Assembly: GCA_022763805.1 (NCBI GenBank)
Contig: JALERC010000043.1
Span: 1 to 33,569 of the forward strand
From: Mycoplasmatota bacterium
GTDB lineage: Bacteria; Bacillota_I; Bacilli_A; RF39; UBA660
Direction: 5' to 3'
DNA length: 33,569 bases
Part shown: positions 25,952 through 33,569 of the stretch, piece after piece
Numbering within the stretch: the first letter of the stretch is position 1
Layout of the letters: each line of letters begins with the position of its first letter
Program-made: the position numbers and the translations under genes
Notes under the pieces: model-generated
Told to the model about the DNA's origin: nothing
The model's input: only the letters and a program-made list of their open reading frames with translations
Databases searched by the model: none

Positions 25952-26602
25952 ATGAAAGAAAAAGATTTAAAAGAATTAAAAAGAGCATATATAACAACAT
26001 ATTTATATGAATATACATTAAAAGATGTAGAAAAAGCATATAGAAAATTAATTAATAAACAAAATGAAATTATATATAAATTAGGTAATTTAGATAGAGA
26101 AGAACTTATATATAAATATTCAAAAGAACTATATATTGATGATGTTTATGTATATAATAATTATTTAGTAAACTATATTTTTAAAGACAATATATTATAT
26201 GTTGAAGCCAAAACATTATTCGGTAAATTTACATATAAATTTGATGGGAATAAAATTGAAATGATGTATTCTACATTAGAAAATGCAAAACCATTAAGAA
26301 ATACATTATTAATATATGAAGCATTTAAAACGAAATCAGACTTAGCTAAAAACTTAGATAATTTAGAAATTGAAAATACTAATTTAAAACTTAATGCAAG
26401 AACTACATCATTATATACATTTGACGAAAATACCAGATACTGTAATGATATTCCACTATATATATCAAATAATGACGAAATAATTAATAAAGTAAATAAA
26501 GAGATTCAACCTGAAAAAATTAAATTTACAAGTGAACAATTACCTGATAGTATTATAAATAAAATAGAGAATAAAAATATATTTAAAAAAATTTTTAAAT
26601 AA
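25952..26602 (+). CDS. Tandem paralogue B, unknown function
   Basis: A 216-residue protein starting at ATG 25952 after CGGAGTGAT; the in-frame GTG at 25943 lies inside that ribosome site. It shares with paralogue A the same order of blocks: YEYTLKDVEKAYRKL / NEIIYKL, FKDNILYVEAKTLFGKFTYK, ENAKPLRNTLLIYE, CNDIPLYISN, IKFTSEQLP and the identical tail KNIFKKIFK. It has an extra insert after the first helical part (about YIDDVYVYNNYLVNYI). Lys/Asn/Tyr-rich, no membrane helix. The identical basic tail may bind membrane or nucleic acid; that is inference. Unknown family. Confidence 0.85.
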   Translation: MKEKDLKELKRAYITTYLYEYTLKDVEKAYRKLINKQNEIIYKLGNLDREELIYKYSKELYIDDVYVYNNYLVNYIFKDNILYVEAKTLFGKFTYKFDGNKIEMMYSTLENAKPLRNTLLIYEAFKTKSDLAKNLDNLEIENTNLKLNARTTSLYTFDENTRYCNDIPLYISNNDEIINKVNKEIQPEKIKFTSEQLPDSIINKIENKNIFKKIFK

Positions 26603-26633
26603 AGTACTTTTATAACATACTTTATTTTTTTTT
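26597..26633 (+). terminator. Intrinsic terminator after paralogue B
   Basis: AAATAAAGTA/TACTTTATTT stem with an 11-base loop and a long T run; it begins in the last codons. Confidence 0.75.
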
Positions 26634-26634
26634 A

Positions 26635-26643
26635 TGATATAAT
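26635..26643 (+). promoter_or_regulatory. Extended -10 promoter of the FAD dehydrogenase-rnhB operon
   Basis: TGATATAAT; the -35 falls in the T run of the terminator and is poor. Confidence 0.5.
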
Positions 26644-26671
26644 TACTATGGAAAATACAGGAGGGAAAATT

Positions 26672-28069
26672 ATGTACGACGTAATAATAGTTGGTGCAGG
26701 TCCTGCAGGGCTTTTTGCAGCATATGAATTAATAGATAAAAATAAGGATTTGAAAGTCTTAATACTTGATAAGGGAAAATTTGCTAAAAATAGGGTATGC
26801 CCTATGAAAAAGACTGGTAAGTGTGTAAACTGTAATCCATGTGCAATCTTATCAGGATATGGAGGAGCAGGAACTTTCTCTGATGGAAAATTAAATTTTA
26901 TACCTAAATTAGGTAAGTCAGATTTATTTAAATATATGAGTATATCTGAAGCAAATCAAATAATTGATGATACCGAAGTTATATTTAATAAGTTTGGGAT
27001 GGATGCTGATGTATATCCAAGCAATATGGATGAGGCAAAAAAAATAGAAGAACAAATTGCAAGAGTTGGTGCTAATCTTCTAATAATTAAACAAAAACAT
27101 TTAGGTAGTGATAAATTACCTGAATATATTCAAAACTTTACTGATTATTTAAGTAATCACAATGTTGATATTCTTGAAGGATGCGATGTTGTTGATATTA
27201 ATGATTTAAAAGGAACATACGAAGTTAAATATATTAAGGGTAGTAAAACGGAAAAATTACATAGTAAATATGTTATTGTAGCACCTGGTAGAACAGGAGC
27301 TAAATGGGTTCAAGAACTTGCAGATAAGTATGAAATACCTTATACATCACAAAGTATTGAAATAGGTGTACGTGTTGAGGTAAGAAAAGAAATATTAGCA
27401 CCTATTACAAATATTATTTATGATCCAACAATATTTATTAAAACAAATACTTATAATGATCAAATAAGAACATTCTGTACTAATCCTGGTGGATTTGTAG
27501 CTAAAGAAAATTATAATGGTTATATTTGTGTTAATGGACATGCTTTAAAAGATACAAAATCTAATAATTCTAATTTTGCATTTATATCTAAAGTAAACTT
27601 AACATATCCAGTAACTAATACTCGTGAATATGGTGAATCAATTGCAAAAATAGCAAACACTTTAGGTGGTGGAAAACCTATTATTCAAACATTAAGAGAT
27701 TTAAGATTAGGTCGTAGATCTACTATGGAAAGAATTAATAAAGGTTTTATTGAACCTACACTTAAAGATGTTGTTGCTGGTGACTTAGCACTTGTTATGC
27801 CACATAGAATTGTAAAAAATATTCTCGAAGGATTAGAAACATTAGATAAAATCATTCCGGGAGTTAATAATGGTGAAACTTTATTATATGGTCCAGAAAT
27901 TAAATTTTTTAGTAATGAAATTACAACAAATAATAAAATGAAACTTGAAGAACACAATATTTATTTTGTTGGAGATGGAGCTGGTAAAGCTGGTAATATT
28001 GTCGCTGCTGCAGCTACAGGTTTAATAGCATCAAGAGATATTTTAGAAAGAATAGAAAATGATAGATAA
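26672..28069 (+). CDS. FAD-dependent dehydrogenase (COG2509-like)
   Basis: A 465-residue flavoprotein; ATG 26672 follows AGGAGGG, while an in-frame ATG at 26648 sits too near the promoter. The dinucleotide fold is DVIIVGAGPAGLFAAYEL (Gly8-x-Gly10-xx-Gly13). A Cys cluster follows the first strand pair (C43, then C51xxC54xxC57), then SGYGGAGTFSDGKLNF. Other FAD contacts are YVIVAPGRTGAKW and, near the end, IYFVGDGAGKAGNIVAAAATGL. It looks like the uncharacterised FAD-dependent dehydrogenase group COG2509; the substrate is unknown. The Cys cluster could bind metal or an Fe-S centre. Its last 11 bases overlap rnhB. Confidence 0.85.
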   Translation: MYDVIIVGAGPAGLFAAYELIDKNKDLKVLILDKGKFAKNRVCPMKKTGKCVNCNPCAILSGYGGAGTFSDGKLNFIPKLGKSDLFKYMSISEANQIIDDTEVIFNKFGMDADVYPSNMDEAKKIEEQIARVGANLLIIKQKHLGSDKLPEYIQNFTDYLSNHNVDILEGCDVVDINDLKGTYEVKYIKGSKTEKLHSKYVIVAPGRTGAKWVQELADKYEIPYTSQSIEIGVRVEVRKEILAPITNIIYDPTIFIKTNTYNDQIRTFCTNPGGFVAKENYNGYICVNGHALKDTKSNNSNFAFISKVNLTYPVTNTREYGESIAKIANTLGGGKPIIQTLRDLRLGRRSTMERINKGFIEPTLKDVVAGDLALVMPHRIVKNILEGLETLDKIIPGVNNGETLLYGPEIKFFSNEITTNNKMKLEEHNIYFVGDGAGKAGNIVAAAATGLIASRDILERIENDR

Positions 28070-28676
28070 TTATGAATATGAAAATAATCTATATAATAAA
28101 GGTATAGAATATATAGGCGGAGTAGATGAAGTAGGGCGAGGCCCTTTAGTTGGACCTGTTGTTGCTTGTTGTTGTGTTTTACCTAAGGGATTCATACTTG
28201 AAGGATTAACAGATTCTAAGAAAATATCTGAAAAAAAAAGAGAAAAATTTGCTGAATACATTAAAGAAAATTGTATATGTTATGCACTTGGAATTGTTGG
28301 TCCAGAAGAAATAGACGAAATTAATATATATGAAGCAAGTAGAAAAGCTATGATGATAGCAATTAATAAAGTAAAAGAAAAAATTAATCTAGAACATGTT
28401 TTAGTAGATGCTATGCCACTACCTGAATTAGATATTGATTCTACTTCAATTATAAAAGGAGATTTATTAAGTATTTCTATTTCAGCAGCAAGTGTGATTG
28501 CCAAAGTAGAAAGAGATAAAATGATGATTGATCTTGATAAACTTTATCCGGAATATGGCTTTAAAAATCATAAAGGATATCCTACAAAAAAACATATAGA
28601 AGCTATAAACAAATATGGTATAATAGATGGATATAGAAAAAGTTATGGTCCTGTAAAGAAAGTTTTAGGAGAGTGA
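28059..28676 (+). CDS. rnhB: Ribonuclease HII
   Basis: A 205-residue RNase HII, which cuts RNA in RNA-DNA hybrids and at single ribonucleotides in DNA. The catalytic pair is in GGVDEVGRGPLVGPVVA (Asp23, Glu24), with LTDSKKISEKKRE next, Asp117 in LVDAMPL, and the ASVIAKVERDK segment with a further Asp. The end YGFKNHKGYPTKKHIEAINKYG ... RKSYGPVK is the usual C-terminal signature. The start overlaps the FAD dehydrogenase by 11 bases, so translation is coupled. It ends in TGA. Confidence 0.96.
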   Translation: MIDNYEYENNLYNKGIEYIGGVDEVGRGPLVGPVVACCCVLPKGFILEGLTDSKKISEKKREKFAEYIKENCICYALGIVGPEEIDEINIYEASRKAMMIAINKVKEKINLEHVLVDAMPLPELDIDSTSIIKGDLLSISISAASVIAKVERDKMMIDLDKLYPEYGFKNHKGYPTKKHIEAINKYGIIDGYRKSYGPVKKVLGE

Positions 28677-28680
28677 TTTT

Positions 28681-28920
28681 ATGGATTTCGGAAATAATAA
28701 AAACTTTATTAATCCTAATTTTGGAGGAAATAGAGTAACTAGTGATTTATCAAAGATTAACCAAATGAAAAATAATAATTTAAATAAAAAATTTGATAAT
28801 TGCTATGATGAAAATTCTTTAGATGATTTATATAATAGTAAAAGAGTATCATACAAAGATGTTAATAAATCAGCAGATAGAAATAATTACATAAACCCAA
28901 ATAATATGAAAAGAGGTTAA
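28681..28920 (+). CDS. Tiny Asn-rich protein, unknown function
   Basis: A 79-residue polar protein with many Asn, Lys and Asp (NNKNFINPNFGGNR, NQMKNNNLNKKF). It has one Cys and little predicted structure, no membrane helix and no signal. GGAGAGTGA precedes the start, overlapping the end of rnhB. The next small gene follows after two bases. Small Asn-rich proteins of this kind can be spore-associated, and sspI is elsewhere in the window, but nothing here shows that. No family recognised. Confidence 0.75.
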   Translation: MDFGNNKNFINPNFGGNRVTSDLSKINQMKNNNLNKKFDNCYDENSLDDLYNSKRVSYKDVNKSADRNNYINPNNMKRG

Positions 28921-28922
28921 TA

Positions 28923-29183
28923 ATGAATAATTTTGCTTTTACAAAAAATCCTTTTTCAGCTGTAAACAATACCAAAAAAGTAGCTGATAATCCTTGTTTT
29001 AAACAATCTAAATATGATATATTAGGTCGAAAAACAGTTGAAGAAGTACAAGATGAAATGAATAATTTGCATAATCATATAAATAATATTGAACATAAAG
29101 AACCACAAATTCATGTTAAAGATCTTCAAAATAATTTTAAACATAAAATGGATAATATTAATGACTTAAGGAGAATGCAATGA
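28923..29183 (+). CDS. Tiny polar helical protein, unknown function
   Basis: An 86-residue protein. The first 30 residues are polar (NNFAFTKNPFSAVNNTKK); the rest looks like a short helical domain with coiled-coil character (KTVEEVQDEMNNLHNHINNIEHKEPQIHVKDLQ) and several His. AAGAGGT precedes the start. It is tightly spaced with the previous small gene, and its stop overlaps the start of the MBL-fold gene (ATGCAATGA), so all are translated together. No family recognised. Confidence 0.75.
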   Translation: MNNFAFTKNPFSAVNNTKKVADNPCFKQSKYDILGRKTVEEVQDEMNNLHNHINNIEHKEPQIHVKDLQNNFKHKMDNINDLRRMQ

Positions 29184-29692
29184 CTGTTGATACATTAGTA
29201 TTAGGTTATCTTGATAATAACTGTTATATTTTATCAAATAATAATAAGTGTTTAATAATTGATCCATCTGATAATGGTAATGTAATTCTTAATGCAATTG
29301 AAAATAAAGAATTATTAGGTATATTAATTACTCATAGACATCCTGATCATATTGGAGCTCTTGATTATATATTAAACAAAACAAACACTAAAGTATTAGA
29401 TTCAGAAGAGGGATTTCATGATGTTGGTCCATTTAAATTTCAAGTTATAAATACGCCAGGTCATACGCCTGATTCAAAAACATTTTATTTCTATGAAGAA
29501 AATATAATGTTTACAGGTGATTTTATCTTTAGAGATACAATCGGAAGAACAGATTTACCTGGTGGAGATATGGATGTTATGTATGAATCAATTAATAATA
29601 TTAAAAAATTTAATGATTGTAAAATTATGCCTGGACATGGTGAAAGTACGACATTAAATTATGAAAAAGAAAACAATATATTTTTCAAATAA
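29180..29692 (+). CDS. MBL-fold metallohydrolase (glyoxalase II-like)
   Basis: A 170-residue metallo-beta-lactamase fold protein, shorter than glyoxalase II (~250) and like the YcbL/GloB-type short hydrolases. The metal site is THRHPDH (His52, His54, Asp56, His57), followed by NTPGHTPDS, MFTGDFIFRDTIGRTDLPGGD and MPGHGEST, so all ligands of a two-metal site are present. It probably hydrolyses thioesters such as S-lactoylglutathione-like compounds; the substrate is not certain. AAGGAGA lies just upstream, and the start overlaps the previous stop. Confidence 0.93.
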   Translation: MTVDTLVLGYLDNNCYILSNNNKCLIIDPSDNGNVILNAIENKELLGILITHRHPDHIGALDYILNKTNTKVLDSEEGFHDVGPFKFQVINTPGHTPDSKTFYFYEENIMFTGDFIFRDTIGRTDLPGGDMDVMYESINNIKKFNDCKIMPGHGESTTLNYEKENNIFFK

Positions 29693-29723
29693 AAAACAGT
29701 AGAATAAAAATCTACTGTTTTAA
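29693..29723 (+). terminator. Intrinsic terminator after MBL-fold gene
   Basis: AAAACAGTAGA (29693-29703) / TCTACTGTTTT (29711-29721), loop ATAAAAA. Confidence 0.8.
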
Positions 29724-29833
29724 TTTGGAAAACAATCCCTGAAAACTGAGCAAAAGGTTGCTTTCCATAGATATTATTATAAATTAAAATTAAAGTTATG
29801 TAAATGAAATAAGTTTAATTTAACAAATTTTTA

Positions 29834-29842
29834 TGCTATAAT
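29834..29842 (+). promoter_or_regulatory. Extended -10 promoter of the lepA operon
   Basis: TGCTATAAT, with TTTAAT at 29814-29819 (17-bp spacer) as a weak -35. Confidence 0.6.
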
Positions 29843-29865
29843 ACTTATGAATTGGGGGTATTTTT

Positions 29866-30027
29866 ATGAAAAAAGAACAGTTAGAAGAATTAAAGAGATT
29901 AATAAATGAAATTTATAAAAAAAATCCCGAAATAAAAAAAGAACATGGTAAATCTAAAATTATGAATATAACAAAAAGAGGAAGTAGAGAAAAAAATATA
30001 GATAAATCATTAGAAATAGGTGATTAA
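29866..30027 (+). CDS. 53-residue basic ORF upstream of lepA
   Basis: A 53-residue frame from ATG 29866, preceded by GGGGGT, to TAA 30025-30027, which abuts the lepA ATG. It is Lys/Glu-rich (KKEQLEELKRLINEIYKKN at the start), probably helical, with a basic tail (NITKRGSREKNI). The lepA ribosome site AGGTGAT is inside its last codons, so the two would be coupled. The good promoter and ribosome site support expression; no family recognised. Confidence 0.65.
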   Translation: MKKEQLEELKRLINEIYKKNPEIKKEHGKSKIMNITKRGSREKNIDKSLEIGD

Positions 30028-31827
30028 ATGAAACAAGAAAATATTAGAAATTTTTCAATAATAGCACATATTGATCATGGTAAGAGTACATTAGCAGATA
30101 GAATACTTGAAGTTACAGGTGCTATTACTGAAAGAGAAAAACAAGATCAATTATTAGATAGTATGGATCTAGAACGTGAACGTGGAATTACAATAAAACT
30201 AAATACTGTACAATTAAAATATAATTATAAAAACCAAGATTATATATTACATTTAATTGACACTCCTGGTCATGTAGATTTTACTTATGAAGTTTCAAGA
30301 AGTTTAGCTGCTTGTGAAGGAGCAATATTAGTAGTTGATGCTGCACAAGGTATTGAAGCTCAAACATTAGCTAATTTGTATTTAGCAATGGAAAATGATT
30401 TAACAATCATACCTGTTATAAATAAAATTGATTTACCTAATGCAGATCCTGAAAAAGTAAAAAAAGAACTTATGGATACTTTAGGATTCAACGAAGATGA
30501 AATAGTATTAACTAGTGCTAAAAATGGTATTGGTATTAAAGAATTAGTGGAAACAGTAATAGAAAAAGTACCAGCTCCAACTGGTAATAAAGATGATAAA
30601 TTACAAGCATTAATTTTTGATAGTTATTTTGATGCATATAGAGGTATTGTTGCATTAGTAAGAATAGTTAATGGGAAAATTAAAGTTGGGGATAAAATAA
30701 AAATGATGGCTACAAATGCTACATATGATGTTGTAGAATTATGTACTCATACTCCAAAAGAAAATAAAGTAAAAGAACTTGTAACTGGGGAAGTTGGTAT
30801 GGTAGTTGCAAGCATTAAAAATATTGAAGATGTTAAAGTTGGGGACACTATTACGTTGGTTGATAATGAAGCACTAGAACCTGTACCGGGTTATAAGCCA
30901 ATGAAACCAATGGTTTTCTGTGGATTATATCCGCTTGAATCAAGTAAATTTCCAGATTTACGTGAAGCATTAGATAAATTAAAATTAAATGATGCATCAT
31001 TAGAATATCAACCAGAAACATCAAAAGCATTAGGTTTTGGTTTCCGTTGTGGTTTTTTAGGACTTCTTCATATGGAAATAATTGAAGAAAGAATTGAAAG
31101 AGAATTTGGAATTGATTTAATTGCTACATCTCCATCTGTTATCTACGAAGTAACATTAACTAATGGGGATATAATTAATGTTGATAGTCCTGTTAAATTA
31201 CCTGATAGACAAAAAATAGCAGATATAAAAGAACCATATATAAAAACAAATATTTTTGTTCCATCAGAGTATATAGGTGCTATAATGGAACTTTGTCAAA
31301 ATAAACGTGGCAATTATGTATCAATGGAATATTTAGATCAAACTCGTGTAAATATTCATTATGAAATACCTTTATCAGAAATAGTATATGATTTCTTTGA
31401 TAAACTAAAATCAACTACAAAAGGATATGCTTCATTTGATTATGAATTAATTGGTTATAAAAGTAGTAAACTTGTTAAAATGGATATCTTATTAAATGGT
31501 GAAATAGTAGATGCGTTATCTGTTATTGTACATAAAGATTTCGCATATAATCGTGGTAAGGCTATCGTTGAGAATTTAAGAAAACTTATTCCTAGACAAC
31601 AATTTGAAGTACCTATTCAAGCAGTTATAGGTACAAAAGCAATTGCAAGAGCAGATATTAAAGCTGTTAGAAAAAATGTACTTGCAAAATGTTATGGTGG
31701 AGATGTTAGTAGAAAAAGAAAACTTCTTGAAAAACAAAAAGAAGGTAAGAAACGTATGAAGATGATTGGTAGCGTTGAAATACCACAAGAAGCATTCTTA
31801 TCAGTACTTTCTATGGATGAGGATTAG
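30028..31827 (+). CDS. lepA: Elongation factor 4 (LepA)
   Basis: A 599-residue LepA, full length. It is a ribosome-binding GTPase that acts on stalled or mispositioned ribosomes and in initiation. GTPase motifs: AHIDHGKST (13-21), the switch region [13 protein letters not shown] (78-82) and NKID (132-135). LepA-specific parts follow, with [30 protein letters not shown] and the C-terminal tail [16 protein letters not shown] and [18 protein letters not shown] gives the start. It is followed after two bases by the SpoIIID-like gene, an order that suggests co-transcription. Confidence 0.97.
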   Translation: MKQENIRNFSIIAHIDHGKSTLADRILEVTGAITEREKQDQLLDSMDLERERGITIKLNTVQLKYNYKNQDYILHLIDTPGHVDFTYEVSRSLAACEGAILVVDAAQGIEAQTLANLYLAMENDLTIIPVINKIDLPNADPEKVKKELMDTLGFNEDEIVLTSAKNGIGIKELVETVIEKVPAPTGNKDDKLQALIFDSYFDAYRGIVALVRIVNGKIKVGDKIKMMATNATYDVVELCTHTPKENKVKELVTGEVGMVVASIKNIEDVKVGDTITLVDNEALEPVPGYKPMKPMVFCGLYPLESSKFPDLREALDKLKLNDASLEYQPETSKALGFGFRCGFLGLLHMEIIEERIEREFGIDLIATSPSVIYEVTLTNGDIINVDSPVKLPDRQKIADIKEPYIKTNIFVPSEYIGAIMELCQNKRGNYVSMEYLDQTRVNIHYEIPLSEIVYDFFDKLKSTTKGYASFDYELIGYKSSKLVKMDILLNGEIVDALSVIVHKDFAYNRGKAIVENLRKLIPRQQFEVPIQAVIGTKAIARADIKAVRKNVLAKCYGGDVSRKRKLLEKQKEGKKRMKMIGSVEIPQEAFLSVLSMDED

Positions 31828-31829
31828 TT

Positions 31830-32213
31830 GTGAAATTAATTAATAAATACACAGAATTAAGAGACGAAATATATAATGACCTTGTTAATAAAATAGAAAT
31901 ATCAAAAAAAGATAAAAAAGTTCTTGATACTACTATTGCATTTCAAATAACAGATTATAGAGGAACTAATAAAGAAATATCTGAAATAACAGGTATATCA
32001 AAATCAAGTGTGCAAAGATACCTAAATGATAAAGAAACTATTGAAAAACTTTTTTCTAAAGATTTATATAATAAAATTCAAGAATCTTTAAAAGAGAATA
32101 TTAGACAAGCAAGAAGCATCGGCGGAATTAATTCTACAAAAAATAATATTTATTTAAAAGATGAAAAAGGTAAATTTATTGGAATAAAACAAAAAAGAAT
32201 CGAATTACAATAA
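31830..32213 (+). CDS. SpoIIID-like helix-turn-helix regulator
   Basis: A 127-residue protein with a GTG start two bases after lepA. It has a helix-turn-helix (NKEISEITGISKSSVQRYL, about residues 48-66), then DLYNKIQESLKENIRQARSIGGINSTKNN. This follows the pattern of SpoIIID (VIAKEFGVSKSTVHKDL, later RHLRGGEATK; recalled from Bacillus), with an N-terminal extension of about 40 residues beyond the ~90-residue protein. SpoIIID is a mother-cell transcription factor in sporulation. Similarity is partial, so it may be a relative with another role. A bidirectional terminator starts in its last codons. Confidence 0.6.
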   Translation: MKLINKYTELRDEIYNDLVNKIEISKKDKKVLDTTIAFQITDYRGTNKEISEITGISKSSVQRYLNDKETIEKLFSKDLYNKIQESLKENIRQARSIGGINSTKNNIYLKDEKGKFIGIKQKRIELQ

Positions 32214-32225
32214 TTCGGTTCTTTT
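32193..32225. terminator. Bidirectional terminator between convergent genes
   Basis: AAAAGAATCGAATT/AATTCGGTTCTTTT, 14 bp with one G-T wobble, loop ACAAT. It serves the SpoIIID-like gene (+) and the membrane gene at 32224-32535 (-). Confidence 0.8.
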
Positions 32226-32535
32226 ACATTTTAATGTTCATAAATAAAAATGAGATTTCCATGATACATATCATTCCAAGTCCTAGAAATAAAAAAGTAT
32301 AAATTAATTTGCTATAAATATTTTTTTCTGATACTTTATTTTTACATTTTTTATAACATAATCCATTAACAAATAATGCAAATAAGACACATATGAGCAT
32401 TACTAAAAGCCCACAAATATTTTTTCCGAATGTTAACATTATTGTTCCAATCATAAATGGAAATCCTATTGATATACCTATTAAAAAATTTAATAATAAT
32501 AATTTTTTTAAAGGCATTTCACTAAAAAATTTCAT
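32224..32535 (-). CDS. Small membrane protein, unknown function
   Basis: A 103-residue protein with three hydrophobic segments (LLLLNFLIGISIGFPFMIGT, ICGLLVMLICVLFALFV, LIYTFLFLGLGMICIMEIS) joined by a basic loop with two Cys (YKKCKNK and GLC). AAAGGTGAT lies upstream on the minus strand and TGATATAAT before that. It is the only gene of its orientation in this part, divergent from hemW. No family recognised. Confidence 0.8.
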   Translation of the reverse strand: MKFFSEMPLKKLLLLNFLIGISIGFPFMIGTIMLTFGKNICGLLVMLICVLFALFVNGLCYKKCKNKVSEKNIYSKLIYTFLFLGLGMICIMEISFLFMNIKM

Positions 32536-32550
32536 ACTATCACCTTTTTA

Positions 32551-32559
32551 ATTATATCA
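32551..32559 (-). promoter_or_regulatory. Extended -10 promoter of the minus-strand membrane gene
   Basis: TGATATAAT read on the minus strand. The divergent hemW -10 lies 31 bases away, so the two promoters may interfere. Confidence 0.6.
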
Positions 32560-32587
32560 AACATAACTATAAAAAAGAAGAAATATT

Positions 32588-32596
32588 TGGTATAAT
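32588..32596 (+). promoter_or_regulatory. Extended -10 promoter of hemW
   Basis: TGGTATAAT, followed by AGGTGAT at 32606-32612 and a TTG start at 32617; the -35 is weak. Confidence 0.6.
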
Positions 32597-32616
32597 ACGT
32601 TCATGAGGTGATAATA

Positions 32617-33569
32617 TTGAATTCCATTTATATACATATTCCTTTTTGTAGTTCAATATGTTCATATTGTGATTTTGCAAAAATATATTATAATAAATTA
32701 TTTACAATGGACTATTTGAAAGAATTAGAAAAAGAAATAAAAAATAATTATAATAATGATGTATTAAAAACAATTTATATTGGTGGTGGTACACCATCCT
32801 CTTTAGATTTAGAGGAATTAGAGTATTTATTTAATATTTTAGATAGTCTTATAAAAGATACTAATTATGAATATACTATTGAATGTAATGTAGAAAACTT
32901 AACGGAAGAAAAAATAAAATTATTTAAAAAATACGGAATTAATAGAGTTAGCATAGGTGTTCAAACTTTTAATGAAAAATATCTAAAATTTTTAAATAGA
33001 CATCATTCACGTGATGATGTAATAAATATTATTAATATTTTAAAAAAATACAATATTAATAATATTAATGTAGATCTTATTTATGCATTACCAGGACAAA
33101 CTTTGGAAGAACTTGATGATGATTTAGAAGAATTTATTAAGTTAGATATTCCTCATATTTCAACATATTCATTAATAATAGAACCAAATACTATTTTATA
33201 TAATAATGAAGTTAAAAATATTGATGAAGAATTAGATTATAAAATGTATGAAAAGATAATTAATAAATTGAATAATTATAATCATTATGAAGTCAGTAAC
33301 TTTGCTAAACCTGGTCATGAGTCTAAACATTATTTAACTTATTGGAATAATAATGAATATTATGGTTTTGGAGTAGGTGCTAGCGGATATGTTAATGGTA
33401 TTAGATATGATAATACTAGAAGTATAAATAATTATTTAAAAGGTACTAGAATGATAAATAAAGAATATATTGATTTTAATACTAAATTAGAAAATGAATT
33501 TATTTTAGGATTTAGAAAAATTAGTGGAATTAATAAAAAAGAGTTTTATGATAAATATCACTTTGAAAT
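32617..33569 (+). CDS. hemW: Radical SAM heme chaperone HemW (3' truncated by window edge)
   Basis: The first 317 residues of a HemW (HemN-like) protein. It starts at TTG 32617 five to six bases after AGGTGAT; no better ATG exists and the protein opens at once with IYIHIPFCSSICSYCDF, giving the radical SAM CxxxCxxC (Cys11, Cys15, Cys18). GGGTPS starts at residue 56. Further HemW pattern: RVSIGVQTF, VDLIYALPGQT, EVSNFAKPGHESKHYLTYW and GFGVGASGY. HemW binds and transfers heme and, unlike HemN, is not a coproporphyrinogen oxidase; the two are often confused. It reaches the end of the window, so the C-terminal domain is missing. The frame stays open throughout. Confidence 0.93.
   Translation, partial: MNSIYIHIPFCSSICSYCDFAKIYYNKLFTMDYLKELEKEIKNNYNNDVLKTIYIGGGTPSSLDLEELEYLFNILDSLIKDTNYEYTIECNVENLTEEKIKLFKKYGINRVSIGVQTFNEKYLKFLNRHHSRDDVINIINILKKYNINNINVDLIYALPGQTLEELDDDLEEFIKLDIPHISTYSLIIEPNTILYNNEVKNIDEELDYKMYEKIINKLNNYNHYEVSNFAKPGHESKHYLTYWNNNEYYGFGVGASGYVNGIRYDNTRSINNYLKGTRMINKEYIDFNTKLENEFILGFRKISGINKKEFYDKYHFE

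Overview
The window is a very A+T-rich stretch of a low-GC Gram-positive (Bacillota, class Bacilli in the broad sense) chromosome. Evidence: Bacilli-type hrcA-grpE-dnaK-dnaJ order with CIRCE operators, a T-box leader, strong AGGAGG/AGGTGAT ribosome sites, TATAAT promoters with frequent TGn extensions, YtxG/YtxH-like proteins, an SspI-type small acid-soluble spore protein and a SpoIIID-like regulator. TGA is used as a stop (for example ending the lipoprotein at 12216 and rnhB at 28676) and Trp is TGG, so this is not a code-4 mollicute. An uncultured gut Bacilli lineage near RF39/Erysipelotrichales is a plausible guess, but no rRNA is present to test it.

Layout. 1-2040: three tandem type IV-type prepilins with near-identical N-termini and 3' ends but divergent middles; the two complete copies each have their own promoter, and each copy has its own terminator. 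2047-8631: heat-shock locus with two CIRCE-like operators, then hrcA, grpE, dnaK, an oligoendopeptidase F gene placed between dnaK and dnaJ, and dnaJ. 8636-10367: two more prepilin-like genes, the second fused to a large glycine-rich domain. 10345-10813, minus strand: sspI preceded by a small Met/Pro-rich coiled-coil protein. 10910-13825: trmB, a lipoprotein, an acidic disordered protein, and a ytxG/ytxH-like pair. 13830-17247: a small membrane protein, a two-sensor-domain membrane protein with a degenerate GGDEF domain, and a YihY-family membrane protein. 17255-21152: pyruvate kinase and a GH31 glycosidase as a carbon-metabolism pair. 21155-25237: rdgB, then a leucine T-box leader controlling a small membrane protein and leuS; LeuRS carries a complete Nudix domain inside its editing domain. 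25241-26633: two tandem paralogues of unknown function. 26635-29723: FAD-dependent dehydrogenase, rnhB, two tiny Asn-rich proteins and an MBL-fold hydrolase. 29834-32225: a 53-residue ORF, lepA and a SpoIIID-like regulator. 32224-33569: a minus-strand membrane protein and, divergently, the start of hemW.

How it fits together. Most of the window is housekeeping (protein folding, translation, nucleotide sanitation, RNA repair) interspersed with surface and signalling genes. The surface part (five pilin-like genes) flanks the chaperone operon on both sides. Two genes point to sporulation. The strongest oddities are the Nudix-in-LeuRS fusion, the pilin array with variable middles, the pilin/glycine-rich fusion, the T-box that may act on translation, and key-residue substitutions in the GGDEF and GH31 proteins.
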